Assembly: GCA_030633795.1 (NCBI GenBank)
Contig: DAOWCB010000043.1
Span: forward strand, 1 to 8,799
Source of the DNA: Candidatus Aminicenantota bacterium
Lineage (GTDB): Bacteria; Acidobacteriota; Aminicenantia; Aminicenantales; Aminicenantaceae
Reading direction: 5' to 3'
Length of the DNA: 8,799 nucleotides
Both the position numbers and the translations under genes were made by a program. Below the pieces are notes generated by a model. The model searched no databases. It was not told where the DNA came from and saw nothing but the letters and a program-made list of their open reading frames with translations. Shown here one piece after another: positions 1 through 5,711 of this stretch; the stretch's first letter is position 1, and every line of letters starts with the position of its first letter.

Positions 1-2
1 AT

Positions 3-998
3 CCAACACTGAAGAAACTTGGTTTGAATAAATACCTGGCAACCATAATTGGAAATGAAGTCAGTAGTCCAGGTCTGATTCATTATAATACTTATTCGCT
101 GATATTCAGAGAAAACGAGGAAAATAACGGCGCAATCTATCCTCTCGCTGAAGAAGTCTCTGTCCTATTTGAAGCAAGTCGCAAAAAAGATCCCAAAGCC
201 ATCATCCAGGTAAATCATCCGCGGGCAGGTGCAATAGGACGGACGGGCACAATAGGATATTTCAACAATTATCAACTGGACGAAGAAACTGCCCTTCCAA
301 GCCGGGATCATTTCGATTTGTCATTCGATGTTATTGAAGTGATGAACGGGCCATGCCTGTATCGTGCCGGAAATCATATCGCCATCGAGGATTGGCTCAA
401 TCTCATTGGCCGGGGATATTATTTCCCTTTGATCGGCTCTTCAGATTCCCATCTTACGGATAAAAAAGAGCCCGGCTATTCCCGGACCTATGTCCTGTAT
501 GGAGGGAAAAAGGGAGATGACCTCGATTGGCCTCTTCTGGCTGAAGCTATAAAAAGAGGGCGCTCTTTTACAAGTAACGGTCCAATCGTAAGTTTTAAGA
601 TTAACGAACGCTACACCTCGGGTGATGTATTCACTGCACGGGAAGGGAGAATTAATGTATGGCTAAAGGTACAGAGTGTGCCTTGGGTGACAGTGGATGA
701 AGTAAGAATCATCATCAACGGGGAAAGAAAAATTGTTTTTCCCATTAAGAACTCGAAAAATTCAATCCTGAAAATGGAAGAGGAGATAACCCTCAAGCTT
801 AAACAGGATTCTTACATAGCCGTTGAAGTCTTTGGAGAGAACAGCCTCTACCCGGTCCTCCAGGCAGCTAACCGCGGCCTCAGGAACGCAACCTTTCCCT
901 ATGCTTTGACAAATCCCGTTTTCGTGGATGTGGACGGCAATGGCAGGTTTGATGCTCCACTTCCTAAAAGGATTGAATCCTACCCTGATACGCGCTGA
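3..998 (+). CDS. CehA/McbA-family PHP metallohydrolase, 5'-truncated
   Basis: The reading frame is open from base 3, so the N-terminus lies outside the window. A TTG at 24 could serve as a start but has no clear ribosome site and would cut into the domain. Numbering residues from that TTG, the metal-site signatures of the CehA/McbA branch of PHP hydrolases are visible: GNE at 11-13, H20, NHPR at 64-67, DVIEVMNG at 102-109 and GSSDSH at 138-143. The family's typical tail follows, with AIKRGRSFTSNGP near 174-186 and then a beta-sandwich-like region. The end, DVDGNGRFD near 304-312, resembles an EF-hand calcium loop. PHP proteins hydrolyse phosphoesters or related bonds with two or three metal ions; the substrate is unknown. 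The first HxH metal motif and any signal peptide would lie upstream. Family assignment is firm, function open. Confidence 0.85.
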   Translation, partial: PTLKKLGLNKYLATIIGNEVSSPGLIHYNTYSLIFRENEENNGAIYPLAEEVSVLFEASRKKDPKAIIQVNHPRAGAIGRTGTIGYFNNYQLDEETALPSRDHFDLSFDVIEVMNGPCLYRAGNHIAIEDWLNLIGRGYYFPLIGSSDSHLTDKKEPGYSRTYVLYGGKKGDDLDWPLLAEAIKRGRSFTSNGPIVSFKINERYTSGDVFTAREGRINVWLKVQSVPWVTVDEVRIIINGERKIVFPIKNSKNSILKMEEEITLKLKQDSYIAVEVFGENSLYPVLQAANRGLRNATFPYALTNPVFVDVDGNGRFDAPLPKRIESYPDTR

Positions 999-1019
999 AA
1001 CGATCATCGATGTCTATTG

Positions 1020-1046
1020 TATAAACTCTATAAACCCTATAGAACT
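1020..1046. repeat. three imperfect 9-bp tandem repeats
   Basis: Three adjacent 9-mers read TATAAACTC (1020-1028), TATAAACCC (1029-1037) and TATAGAACT (1038-1046). They sit 22 bp after the PHP gene and just upstream of a weak promoter-like pair. Tandem copies at this period could be an operator or chance AT-rich repetition; nothing in the sequence decides between these. Confidence 0.4.
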
Positions 1047-1074
1047 TGAAGAAAAGGTAAATTTAAAATAGATT
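1046..1074 (+). promoter_or_regulatory. weak sigma70-like promoter candidate
   Basis: TTGAAG (1046-1051) and TAGATT (1069-1074) are separated by 17 bp, matching the consensus boxes at 4 of 6 positions each. It would drive the truncated gene at 1121. Such pairs are common by chance in AT-rich DNA. Confidence 0.25.
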
Positions 1075-1120
1075 ATGTAAGTTTGAGACAAAACTTAAAT
1101 TCAGAAAGGATGAAAACAAA

Positions 1121-1336
1121 ATGAAATTCAGGTATTTCTCGTTTTTATTGTGTGTCATTATTGCCCTTGGATTTTGTACGACACAAAAAGCAAAACGGGT
1201 CTTGATTCCTCAAATCGATGGAGAATGGTGGTATGTGACCGGAAATCCTATGGACCATAAGTTTGCCACTGAAAGGCAGGAACCGGTTGACTTCGCTGTC
1301 TGGCAGGCTCTTAGAACAATAATAGTGCACTTTTAA
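1121..1336 (+). pseudogene. truncated secreted glycoside-hydrolase-like protein, N-terminal remnant
   Basis: The frame opens with ATG at 1121 behind AAAGGA at 1105-1110. Residues 1-19 form a short basic, hydrophobic leader ending in LGFC, a lipobox-like sequence although Phe at -1 is atypical. Residues 33-63 (IDGEWWYVTGNP to PVDFAVWQA) resemble the start of large secreted glycosyl-hydrolase-like, probably five-bladed beta-propeller proteins, where this stretch is followed by several hundred more residues. Here similarity ends after VWQA near base 1309. The last eight codons (LRTIIVHF) read into DNA that looks like an insertion-sequence end. No continuation of the family was found in 1337-1690. 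A 71-residue product could not form the propeller, so this is called a broken gene. The family link comes from memory of similar proteins and should be treated as probable. Confidence 0.6.
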
Positions 1337-1382
1337 AACTTAAATCTTACTAAAACAGTGCACTTTTAATTTTTATCTGACA
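1324..1382 (-). mobile_element. remnant terminal end of an IS21-family-like element
   Basis: A 13-bp direct repeat, AGTGCACTTTTAA, occurs at 1324-1336 and 1357-1369 with a 33-bp offset. Read on the minus strand, the segment begins TGTCAGATAAAAATT at 1382 and contains two AAAAGTGCACT blocks. IS21-family elements typically have ends starting 5'-TG and carrying short repeated blocks of the AAAGTGNAC type internal to the tip. The outer tip would be base 1382. The rest of the element, including istA/istB, is absent from the window, so only an end survives. The inner junction with the truncated gene lies between about 1309 and 1323. Attribution to IS21 is inference from end architecture alone. Confidence 0.5.
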
Positions 1383-1398
1383 CAGGTTAATTATTTTC

Positions 1399-1424
1399 TT
1401 GACAAAAGAAAGGTTATATATAAA
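1399..1424 (+). promoter_or_regulatory. possible promoter for the GH3 gene
   Basis: A perfect TTGACA lies at 1399-1404. The best -10 matches are TATAAA at 1419-1424 (14-bp spacer, short) or TAAAAA at 1421-1426 (16 bp). The spacing is not ideal, so the exact -10 is uncertain. Transcription from here would give a leader of roughly 260 nt that includes the inverted repeats at 1484-1581. Confidence 0.35.
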
Positions 1425-1483
1425 AATTATTTTAAATGAAAGAACAATCGTTTGTGCCAATCAATTATTCCATATGGCCTAGC

Positions 1484-1581
1484 TAGGGAAAAAATGAGCT
1501 GCATTTTGGGATTCGATAATCAGGAGAATTGTCGTCATGAATTTCATTTTTTTCCTAATCCCAGGAACATTATTGAATGCA
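1484..1581 (+). promoter_or_regulatory. self-complementary leader region upstream of GH3 gene
   Basis: Bases 1484-1497 (TAGGGAAAAAATGA) pair with 1544-1557 (TCATTTTTTTCCTA) over 14 bp with a single G-U. Inside the loop, CGATAAT (1514-1520) pairs with ATTGTCG (1528-1534) around a 7-nt loop CAGGAGA, again with one G-U. A competing set also exists: TGGGATT (1507-1513) with AATCCCA (1557-1563), and TGCATT (1500-1505) with AATGCA (1576-1581). The two outer pairings cannot coexist as a simple nested fold, so this could be a pseudoknot or a two-state leader. It ends about 100 nt before the GH3 ribosome site. No known riboswitch class is recognised, and it could equally be a DNA inverted repeat of mobile origin. 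Confidence 0.4.
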
Positions 1582-1676
1582 AATCGAGGGGGGTGAGTGA
1601 CAATAACAGTATTCATTTCACTTTCGAATAGATTCTGTGTTTAGAAGAGAAAAATGTCATACCAAGATTAAAATAG

Positions 1677-1683
1677 AAAGGAG
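1677..1683 (+). promoter_or_regulatory. ribosome binding site of GH3 gene
   Basis: AAAGGAG ends 7 nt before the ATG at 1691 and fixes that start. Confidence 0.85.
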
Positions 1684-1690
1684 AAGATAG

Positions 1691-3466
1691 ATGATATTTA
1701 GGTGTATTGTGCTTTTACTGGGTATCGTTATTTTCTTTGGATTCTGCGCATCGGAAAAAGGAAATACGCCCTCTCAACGAGACGCTGCGCATACAGCCAC
1801 CCATCAAGAGGCCGAAGAATGGGCCGGTTTGACGTTAAGTCGTCTTTCGATTGAGAAGAAAATTGGCCAGATGATCTGTGAACAGATGCGCGGGGAGTAT
1901 GTAGCGGAAGATAGCGCGAAATACCAATACTTGATAAAACTCATAAGAGAATACGGAGTTGGGAGTCTTGTTCTCTATGGCGGGACGCCTCAGGACACGG
2001 CCAGCCTCCTCAATCGGCTTCAAAGAGAATCCGAGATACCACTGCTCATCTCGGCAGATTTTGAAGGAGGGCCAGGACAACAAATAAAAGGGGCGACCGA
2101 GTTTCCAGCGAATATGGCCCTGTCGGCCATAGGATCGGAGGAATTGGCTTATCAGGTTGGAAAGGTGGGGGCCTTGGAAGGCCGGGCTATCGGCATCCAT
2201 CTCACGTATTCTCCAGTTGTCGACATCCAGACAAGGCCCGAAAATCCAGTGCTCAGTGTCCGTTCCTTCGGAAGAGATTTGGACCTTTTAGGACGTTTAG
2301 CTGGAGCATACATCAGAGGATACCAGGAAAACGGTATGCTAGCTACTGCCAAGCATTATCCAGGGCGGGGGGATGTCGAACTAATTCCAGGAACAGAGTT
2401 CACCATAAACAAAAAGCCTAGTGAGCAAGTCGAGGCTGAAGATTTTTATGCTTTTAAGAAGGCAATCGAAGCTGGAGTTACATTTATCATGAGTGAGCAT
2501 ATTGCCATACCTTCGATCACCGATGGTTCTGACCTTCCAGCCAGTGTAGAGAAAAAAATTGCCACTCACTGGCTTCGAGAAAAGCTTGGCTTTCAAGGTA
2601 TCCTGACCACGGATGATATGTGGTATGAAAAAGTCACGAAACGCTTCGGTCCAGTCAAGGCATGCATAATGGCAGTTCAAGCGGGTCATGATGCTATCCT
2701 CAAGCCATCAAATGCAGTGGAAACCATCAGAGGAGTGGTCGAGGCCGTAAAAGCAGGTGAAATACCAGAGGAAAGGATCAATCGATCTGTCAAGAAGATC
2801 CTCTACTGGAAGGCACGCCTCAATCTCCACCGCAACAGGTTCGTGGATGTAAACCGAATATCCTCTATCGTGGGTATCCAGGAGCACCAAGACCTAGCCC
2901 AAAAAATTGCCGCTTCTTCCATCACTCTGTTGAAAAATGATGATTTCTTCCCTACGGATTCGTCTAAACTGGGAAAAATTGTCAACATCTGCATCCAGAA
3001 AAAAGACAGCAATCAAGCTCCAGTGGCGGTGTTTTCTAAGTTGAAAAAAGCTTTCAATGAGATTAAAGGCTTTCATTTCAGGCAAAACACATCCTCTGAT
3101 TTCTATAAAAGAGCCGTGGAGGCAGTCGAAAAAGCAGATACAGTCATCATATCACTTTTCAATCAAAGAAATGTTTACAAGGACAACGGTCCGCTCAAAG
3201 ACAGAGATCGTGACTTCCTGAATAGAATCATAAAGATGAAACCAAAATCCACTGTTGTTATGTCTTACGGAAATCCTTACCTTGCCGAGAGCCTCAAAAA
3301 TGCAACCGCCTTTGTGATAGGCTATGGGGAGGGAGGCTTTTACGGCAATCAGATCATCTACGCCGACTCTTTCATCAAGCTGCTCAAGGGTGAGATATCA
3401 CCTAAAGGAAAGCTCCCGGTCAAGGTGTCCGATGAATTCCCGTTGGGAAGCGGAATCGTTTATTAG
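1691..3466 (+). CDS. GH3 family glycoside hydrolase (NagZ-related, two-domain), atypical active site
   Basis: The 591-residue protein begins with a lipoprotein-like leader (hydrophobic 5-18, then FGFC with Cys19; Phe at -1 is unusual). Residues about 43-375 are a GH3 TIM barrel: IGQM at 58-61, DFEGG at 123-127, NPVLSVRSFGRD at 185-196, KHYPGRGD at 221-228, MSEHIAIP at 267-274, and TTDDM at 306-310, in which D308 aligns with the catalytic nucleophile. Residues about 405-580 form the GH3 C-terminal alpha/beta domain, ending KGKLPV. NagZ-type enzymes release beta-linked GlcNAc and use an Asp-His pair in a D-S-H motif shortly after KHFPGHGD. Here the aligned positions read I232-P233-G234, so that pair is missing and the acid/base is unassigned. 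EGGPGQQ also departs from the usual EGG-V-R. It may have a different specificity or mechanism, or be a binding protein. Confidence 0.88.
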   Translation: MIFRCIVLLLGIVIFFGFCASEKGNTPSQRDAAHTATHQEAEEWAGLTLSRLSIEKKIGQMICEQMRGEYVAEDSAKYQYLIKLIREYGVGSLVLYGGTPQDTASLLNRLQRESEIPLLISADFEGGPGQQIKGATEFPANMALSAIGSEELAYQVGKVGALEGRAIGIHLTYSPVVDIQTRPENPVLSVRSFGRDLDLLGRLAGAYIRGYQENGMLATAKHYPGRGDVELIPGTEFTINKKPSEQVEAEDFYAFKKAIEAGVTFIMSEHIAIPSITDGSDLPASVEKKIATHWLREKLGFQGILTTDDMWYEKVTKRFGPVKACIMAVQAGHDAILKPSNAVETIRGVVEAVKAGEIPEERINRSVKKILYWKARLNLHRNRFVDVNRISSIVGIQEHQDLAQKIAASSITLLKNDDFFPTDSSKLGKIVNICIQKKDSNQAPVAVFSKLKKAFNEIKGFHFRQNTSSDFYKRAVEAVEKADTVIISLFNQRNVYKDNGPLKDRDRDFLNRIIKMKPKSTVVMSYGNPYLAESLKNATAFVIGYGEGGFYGNQIIYADSFIKLLKGEISPKGKLPVKVSDEFPLGSGIVY

Positions 3467-3500
3467 GAAAGAGAATTTAAAAGTATAATAGAGATCAATC

Positions 3501-3545
3501 AAAAATATTTTTTCAGTTGCTGATTGGTGCCGAAATATATTTTTA
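3501..3545 (+). terminator. weak AT-rich hairpin after GH3 gene
   Basis: AAAAATATTTTTTC (3501-3514) can partly pair with the GAAATATATTTTT segment starting at 3532, across a 17-nt loop, with a 3-nt bulge and one mismatch. A short T run ends the second arm. The stem is almost all A-U, so it is at best a poor intrinsic terminator. Confidence 0.2.
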
Positions 3546-3568
3546 CATTCCCTTGTGAGTGCTGTATG

Positions 3569-3597
3569 TTGACTCATGGTTTCTCATAGATTTTAAT
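3569..3597 (+). promoter_or_regulatory. sigma70-type promoter upstream of GH172 operon
   Basis: TTGACT (3569-3574) and TTTAAT (3592-3597) lie 17 bp apart, each matching consensus at 5 of 6 positions. A transcript would start near 3604 and have a leader of about 70 nt before the ATG at 3674. It is the best promoter match seen in the window and would serve genes 3674-8490 as one unit. Confidence 0.55.
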
Positions 3598-3661
3598 GCT
3601 AAATCTGTCTGAATAAGATTTCCGAGGCTAAACAGAAAAAAAGGCTCCCCAAACTAGCTTG

Positions 3662-3667
3662 AAGGAG
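3662..3667 (+). promoter_or_regulatory. ribosome binding site deciding the GH172 start
   Basis: AAGGAG lies 6 nt before the ATG at 3674. The in-frame TTG at 3659 overlaps the region just ahead of this site and would have no ribosome site of its own, so ATG 3674 is chosen. Confidence 0.8.
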
Positions 3668-3673
3668 AGGGAA

Positions 3674-5656
3674 ATGAAAAAAAAATCCATGTTTATGCAG
3701 GGATTAATCTGCCTGTTTGTTCTGGCCTTTCTAGCTGCGGAATCATTATCTCTTTATGCTGAAGACCAGCTCAGCGTGATAACACGCAAACAGGAAGGCC
3801 GCCGGATGAGGAATTCCAGCGGGCTCTTCGACCCTGAGTCCAACGCCGATTCTTTCCGGATCCAGCCGGGAGAGACGGTTGTGCTGGCTGAGCTGGAGGG
3901 TCCGGGTGAAATCCAGCACATCTGGTTCACTATCGGCGCCTATGACAGACGCTACCCGAGGACCATGGTTTTCCGGATCTACTGGGATGAGGCCAGGATT
4001 CCTTCTGTTGAGACGCCGCTGGGCGATTTCTTCGCCGCTGGTCACGGTATGCGGACCAATGTCAGCACTCTCCCGATCGAAGTGACATCTTACGGCCGTG
4101 CCCTGAATTGCTACTGGAAGATGCCCTTTCGTAAAAAGGCACGTTTAACCATGACTAACGAAGGGCCAAGGCCGATCACATCCAATTATTTTTACATCGA
4201 TTGGATCAAGCTGGACAAGCTGCCTTCGGATTCCATGTACTTCCATGCCCGGTACAACCAGGAGTGGCCTGTCAAGCCATTCACCTATTACACTCTCCTA
4301 GAGGTGGAAGGGGACGGCCAGTATGTGGGAAGTGTGATCAACCTCCACAGCTCTGTGGGAAGCTGGTTTGGAGAATCGGATGACCACTTCTACATCGACG
4401 GGGAAGAAGAACCTAGTCTGGTCGGGACAGGTTTTGAGGATTACTTTTCTGACGCCTGGAATCTCCGTCTTTATTCTAACCTGAATGCCGGGATCACTAT
4501 TCGTGAATGGAACAGCGAGGATGCCCGCATCACAGGTTTTAAATGGCACATCCAGGACCCGATTATGTTCAAGAAATCCTTAAAGGTAGAAGTCGAACGA
4601 CGGAGCTATGTGACCGTAGAAAATCCCAAGACTGGGGAAGTGGAGCGAGGCGACTTTAAATACAGGGCAGATTTTTGCTCCTCTGTGGCCTTTTGGTACC
4701 AGAGAACCGTGGCCACACCCTGGAAGCCCTTTCCACCGGTAAATGAACGTCTGATGCCTGAGATTTGGATCGAGCCCCGCGAGATGGCCGAGCTGCCGCC
4801 TGAGAAATGCCCAATTCGCACCTCGCCAGGCCTGAAACCAGAAGCTGCCTACAACAGGACGGGTTGGAGGAAGAGAATGTTTTACACGCACAACGATAAG
4901 CTGGGTGCTTGGTTTGAACTGCCTTTTGAAGTTAAGGAGATAGGCCGCTATTCTCTTTCTGTGTTTCCCATCCTGTTCAGGGAGAACGGCATCTGGAAAA
5001 TCTCCTTGAGTGGCCCTGGTATTAAAAAGGTTCTCAACCCGCGGATGGACCTTTGGGACCCGTTCTTATGTTGGAAAGAGAATTACCCGGAGAACGAGCA
5101 GTTTGGAACGAATATCGAGAAAAAGCTGGGAATTTACCATCTCAAGCCGGGAAAATACGTATTCCGATTCGAATGTGTCGGGACGAATCCGCTATCCTAT
5201 GACGAAAAAACGGGGAAAAATGGCTACAGCATTCGCTTGGACGCACTTTCGGTGAGGATGTTGCCTTGGGGTGATATGAGCGTCTGGTACAAGGATTATT
5301 TGAAAAAAGAAGCTTCGCTCTTTGCCAAGAAAGAGGCCGAGGCCAGAAAAACGGTGGCCGAACTGGCCAAAGCCATCCAGACGTTTAGAGAAGATTTCCT
5401 CCGTTATCCGGAATCCCTCGATGTTCTTGTCGAGCGGCCGGCCGAGATGAACAGAGTCAGGGCAAAAAGAGCGGTCCGATGGCCCTACTTCAAAGGAAAT
5501 AGGATTCCTTTGGATCCCTGGGGGCAGAAATACAGGTACCTGATTCCCGGTCGCTACAACCCGGATTCCTTTGACGTCTGGTCGTTCCACGGCCACAGCC
5601 GAGATCCCAGCCTCTGGATCGGCAACTGGAAAAAGCCGAAAGAAGAAAAGAAATAA
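3674..5656 (+). CDS. GH172 (DUF2961) enzyme fused to a GspG-like pseudopilin domain
   Basis: From ATG 3674 the protein has 660 residues. Residues 1-29 are a Sec signal peptide (KKK, hydrophobic 9-22, LYA before the likely cut). The DUF2961/GH172 domain spans about 36-350: GRRMRNSSG 42-50, LAELEGPGEIQHIWFT 71-86, PSVETPLGDFFAAGHG 110-125, EVEGDGQYVG 210-219, WFGESDD 231-237, VGTGFEDYF 250-258. E234 and E255 match the two glutamates described as catalytic in the family, with the same 21-residue spacing as I recall for the difructose-dianhydride enzyme. Known members cleave alpha-D-furanosides. A beta-sandwich-like region (about 400-528) follows. Residues about 553-652 then resemble the GspG soluble domain: helix, FLRYPESLDVLVERP, IPLDPWGQKYRY (611-622), SFDVWSFHG (632-640), IGNW (649-652). 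The prepilin leader and N-terminal pilin helix are absent. Linked to the next gene by a 55-bp gap. Confidence 0.88.
   Translation: MKKKSMFMQGLICLFVLAFLAAESLSLYAEDQLSVITRKQEGRRMRNSSGLFDPESNADSFRIQPGETVVLAELEGPGEIQHIWFTIGAYDRRYPRTMVFRIYWDEARIPSVETPLGDFFAAGHGMRTNVSTLPIEVTSYGRALNCYWKMPFRKKARLTMTNEGPRPITSNYFYIDWIKLDKLPSDSMYFHARYNQEWPVKPFTYYTLLEVEGDGQYVGSVINLHSSVGSWFGESDDHFYIDGEEEPSLVGTGFEDYFSDAWNLRLYSNLNAGITIREWNSEDARITGFKWHIQDPIMFKKSLKVEVERRSYVTVENPKTGEVERGDFKYRADFCSSVAFWYQRTVATPWKPFPPVNERLMPEIWIEPREMAELPPEKCPIRTSPGLKPEAAYNRTGWRKRMFYTHNDKLGAWFELPFEVKEIGRYSLSVFPILFRENGIWKISLSGPGIKKVLNPRMDLWDPFLCWKENYPENEQFGTNIEKKLGIYHLKPGKYVFRFECVGTNPLSYDEKTGKNGYSIRLDALSVRMLPWGDMSVWYKDYLKKEASLFAKKEAEARKTVAELAKAIQTFREDFLRYPESLDVLVERPAEMNRVRAKRAVRWPYFKGNRIPLDPWGQKYRYLIPGRYNPDSFDVWSFHGHSRDPSLWIGNWKKPKEEKK
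5330..5629 (+). other. GspG/T2SSG-like C-terminal domain within the GH172 protein
   Basis: This segment codes for residues 553-652. The order of landmarks follows the major type II secretion pseudopilin. First comes an amphipathic helix (about 555-575). Next is the YP-L--L--RP pattern (578-589), a WPY stretch (603-605), then LDPWG with aromatic residues after it (613-622), then DVWS (634-637), and a terminal IGNW. In GspG a calcium loop lies between DLWS and IGNW; here that segment is short (FHGHSRDPSLW) and lacks the usual acid- and glycine-rich run, so calcium binding may be changed. Confidence 0.75.
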
Positions 5657-5695
5657 ATAGAATTTCTGCCCAAAGCAGGAGAAGCGTTTAAAAAG

Positions 5696-5702
5696 AAAGG
5701 AG
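5696..5702 (+). promoter_or_regulatory. ribosome binding site of second GH172 gene
   Basis: AAAGGAG lies 9 nt before ATG 5712. The wider string AAAGAAAGGAGA recurs upstream of the gene at 8642. Confidence 0.8.
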
Positions 5703-5711
5703 AGTTGAAAA

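Larger units (their letters stand above)
1337..1690. other. 354-bp gene-free intergenic region
   Basis: No coding region of credible length is present; the best short ATG frame, at 1537, stops after 19 codons and has no family signal. The region holds most of the IS-like end, a TTGACA promoter candidate, a self-complementary leader and the ribosome site of the GH3 gene. It also has a run of six G at 1588-1593 without an assigned role. Confidence 0.7.

Noticed and set aside
1324..1369. Two 13-bp repeats considered as a CRISPR fragment
   Set aside because: Only two short copies 33 bp apart, with no longer repeat and no cas genes; the arrangement fits an insertion-sequence end better.
1537..1596. 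Short ATG frame in the GH3 leader as a possible leader peptide
   Set aside because: It is only 19 codons with no good ribosome site at proper spacing and no run of regulatory codons; it falls inside the inverted-repeat region.
3659..3673. TTG start five codons upstream for the first GH172 protein
   Set aside because: The AAGGAG at 3662-3667 lies downstream of that TTG and is correctly spaced for ATG 3674, which also gives a normal signal peptide.
4201..4383. 60-codon + strand frame inside the first GH172 gene
   Set aside because: It is a frame shadow of conserved GH172 coding sequence, without its own ribosome site or domain.
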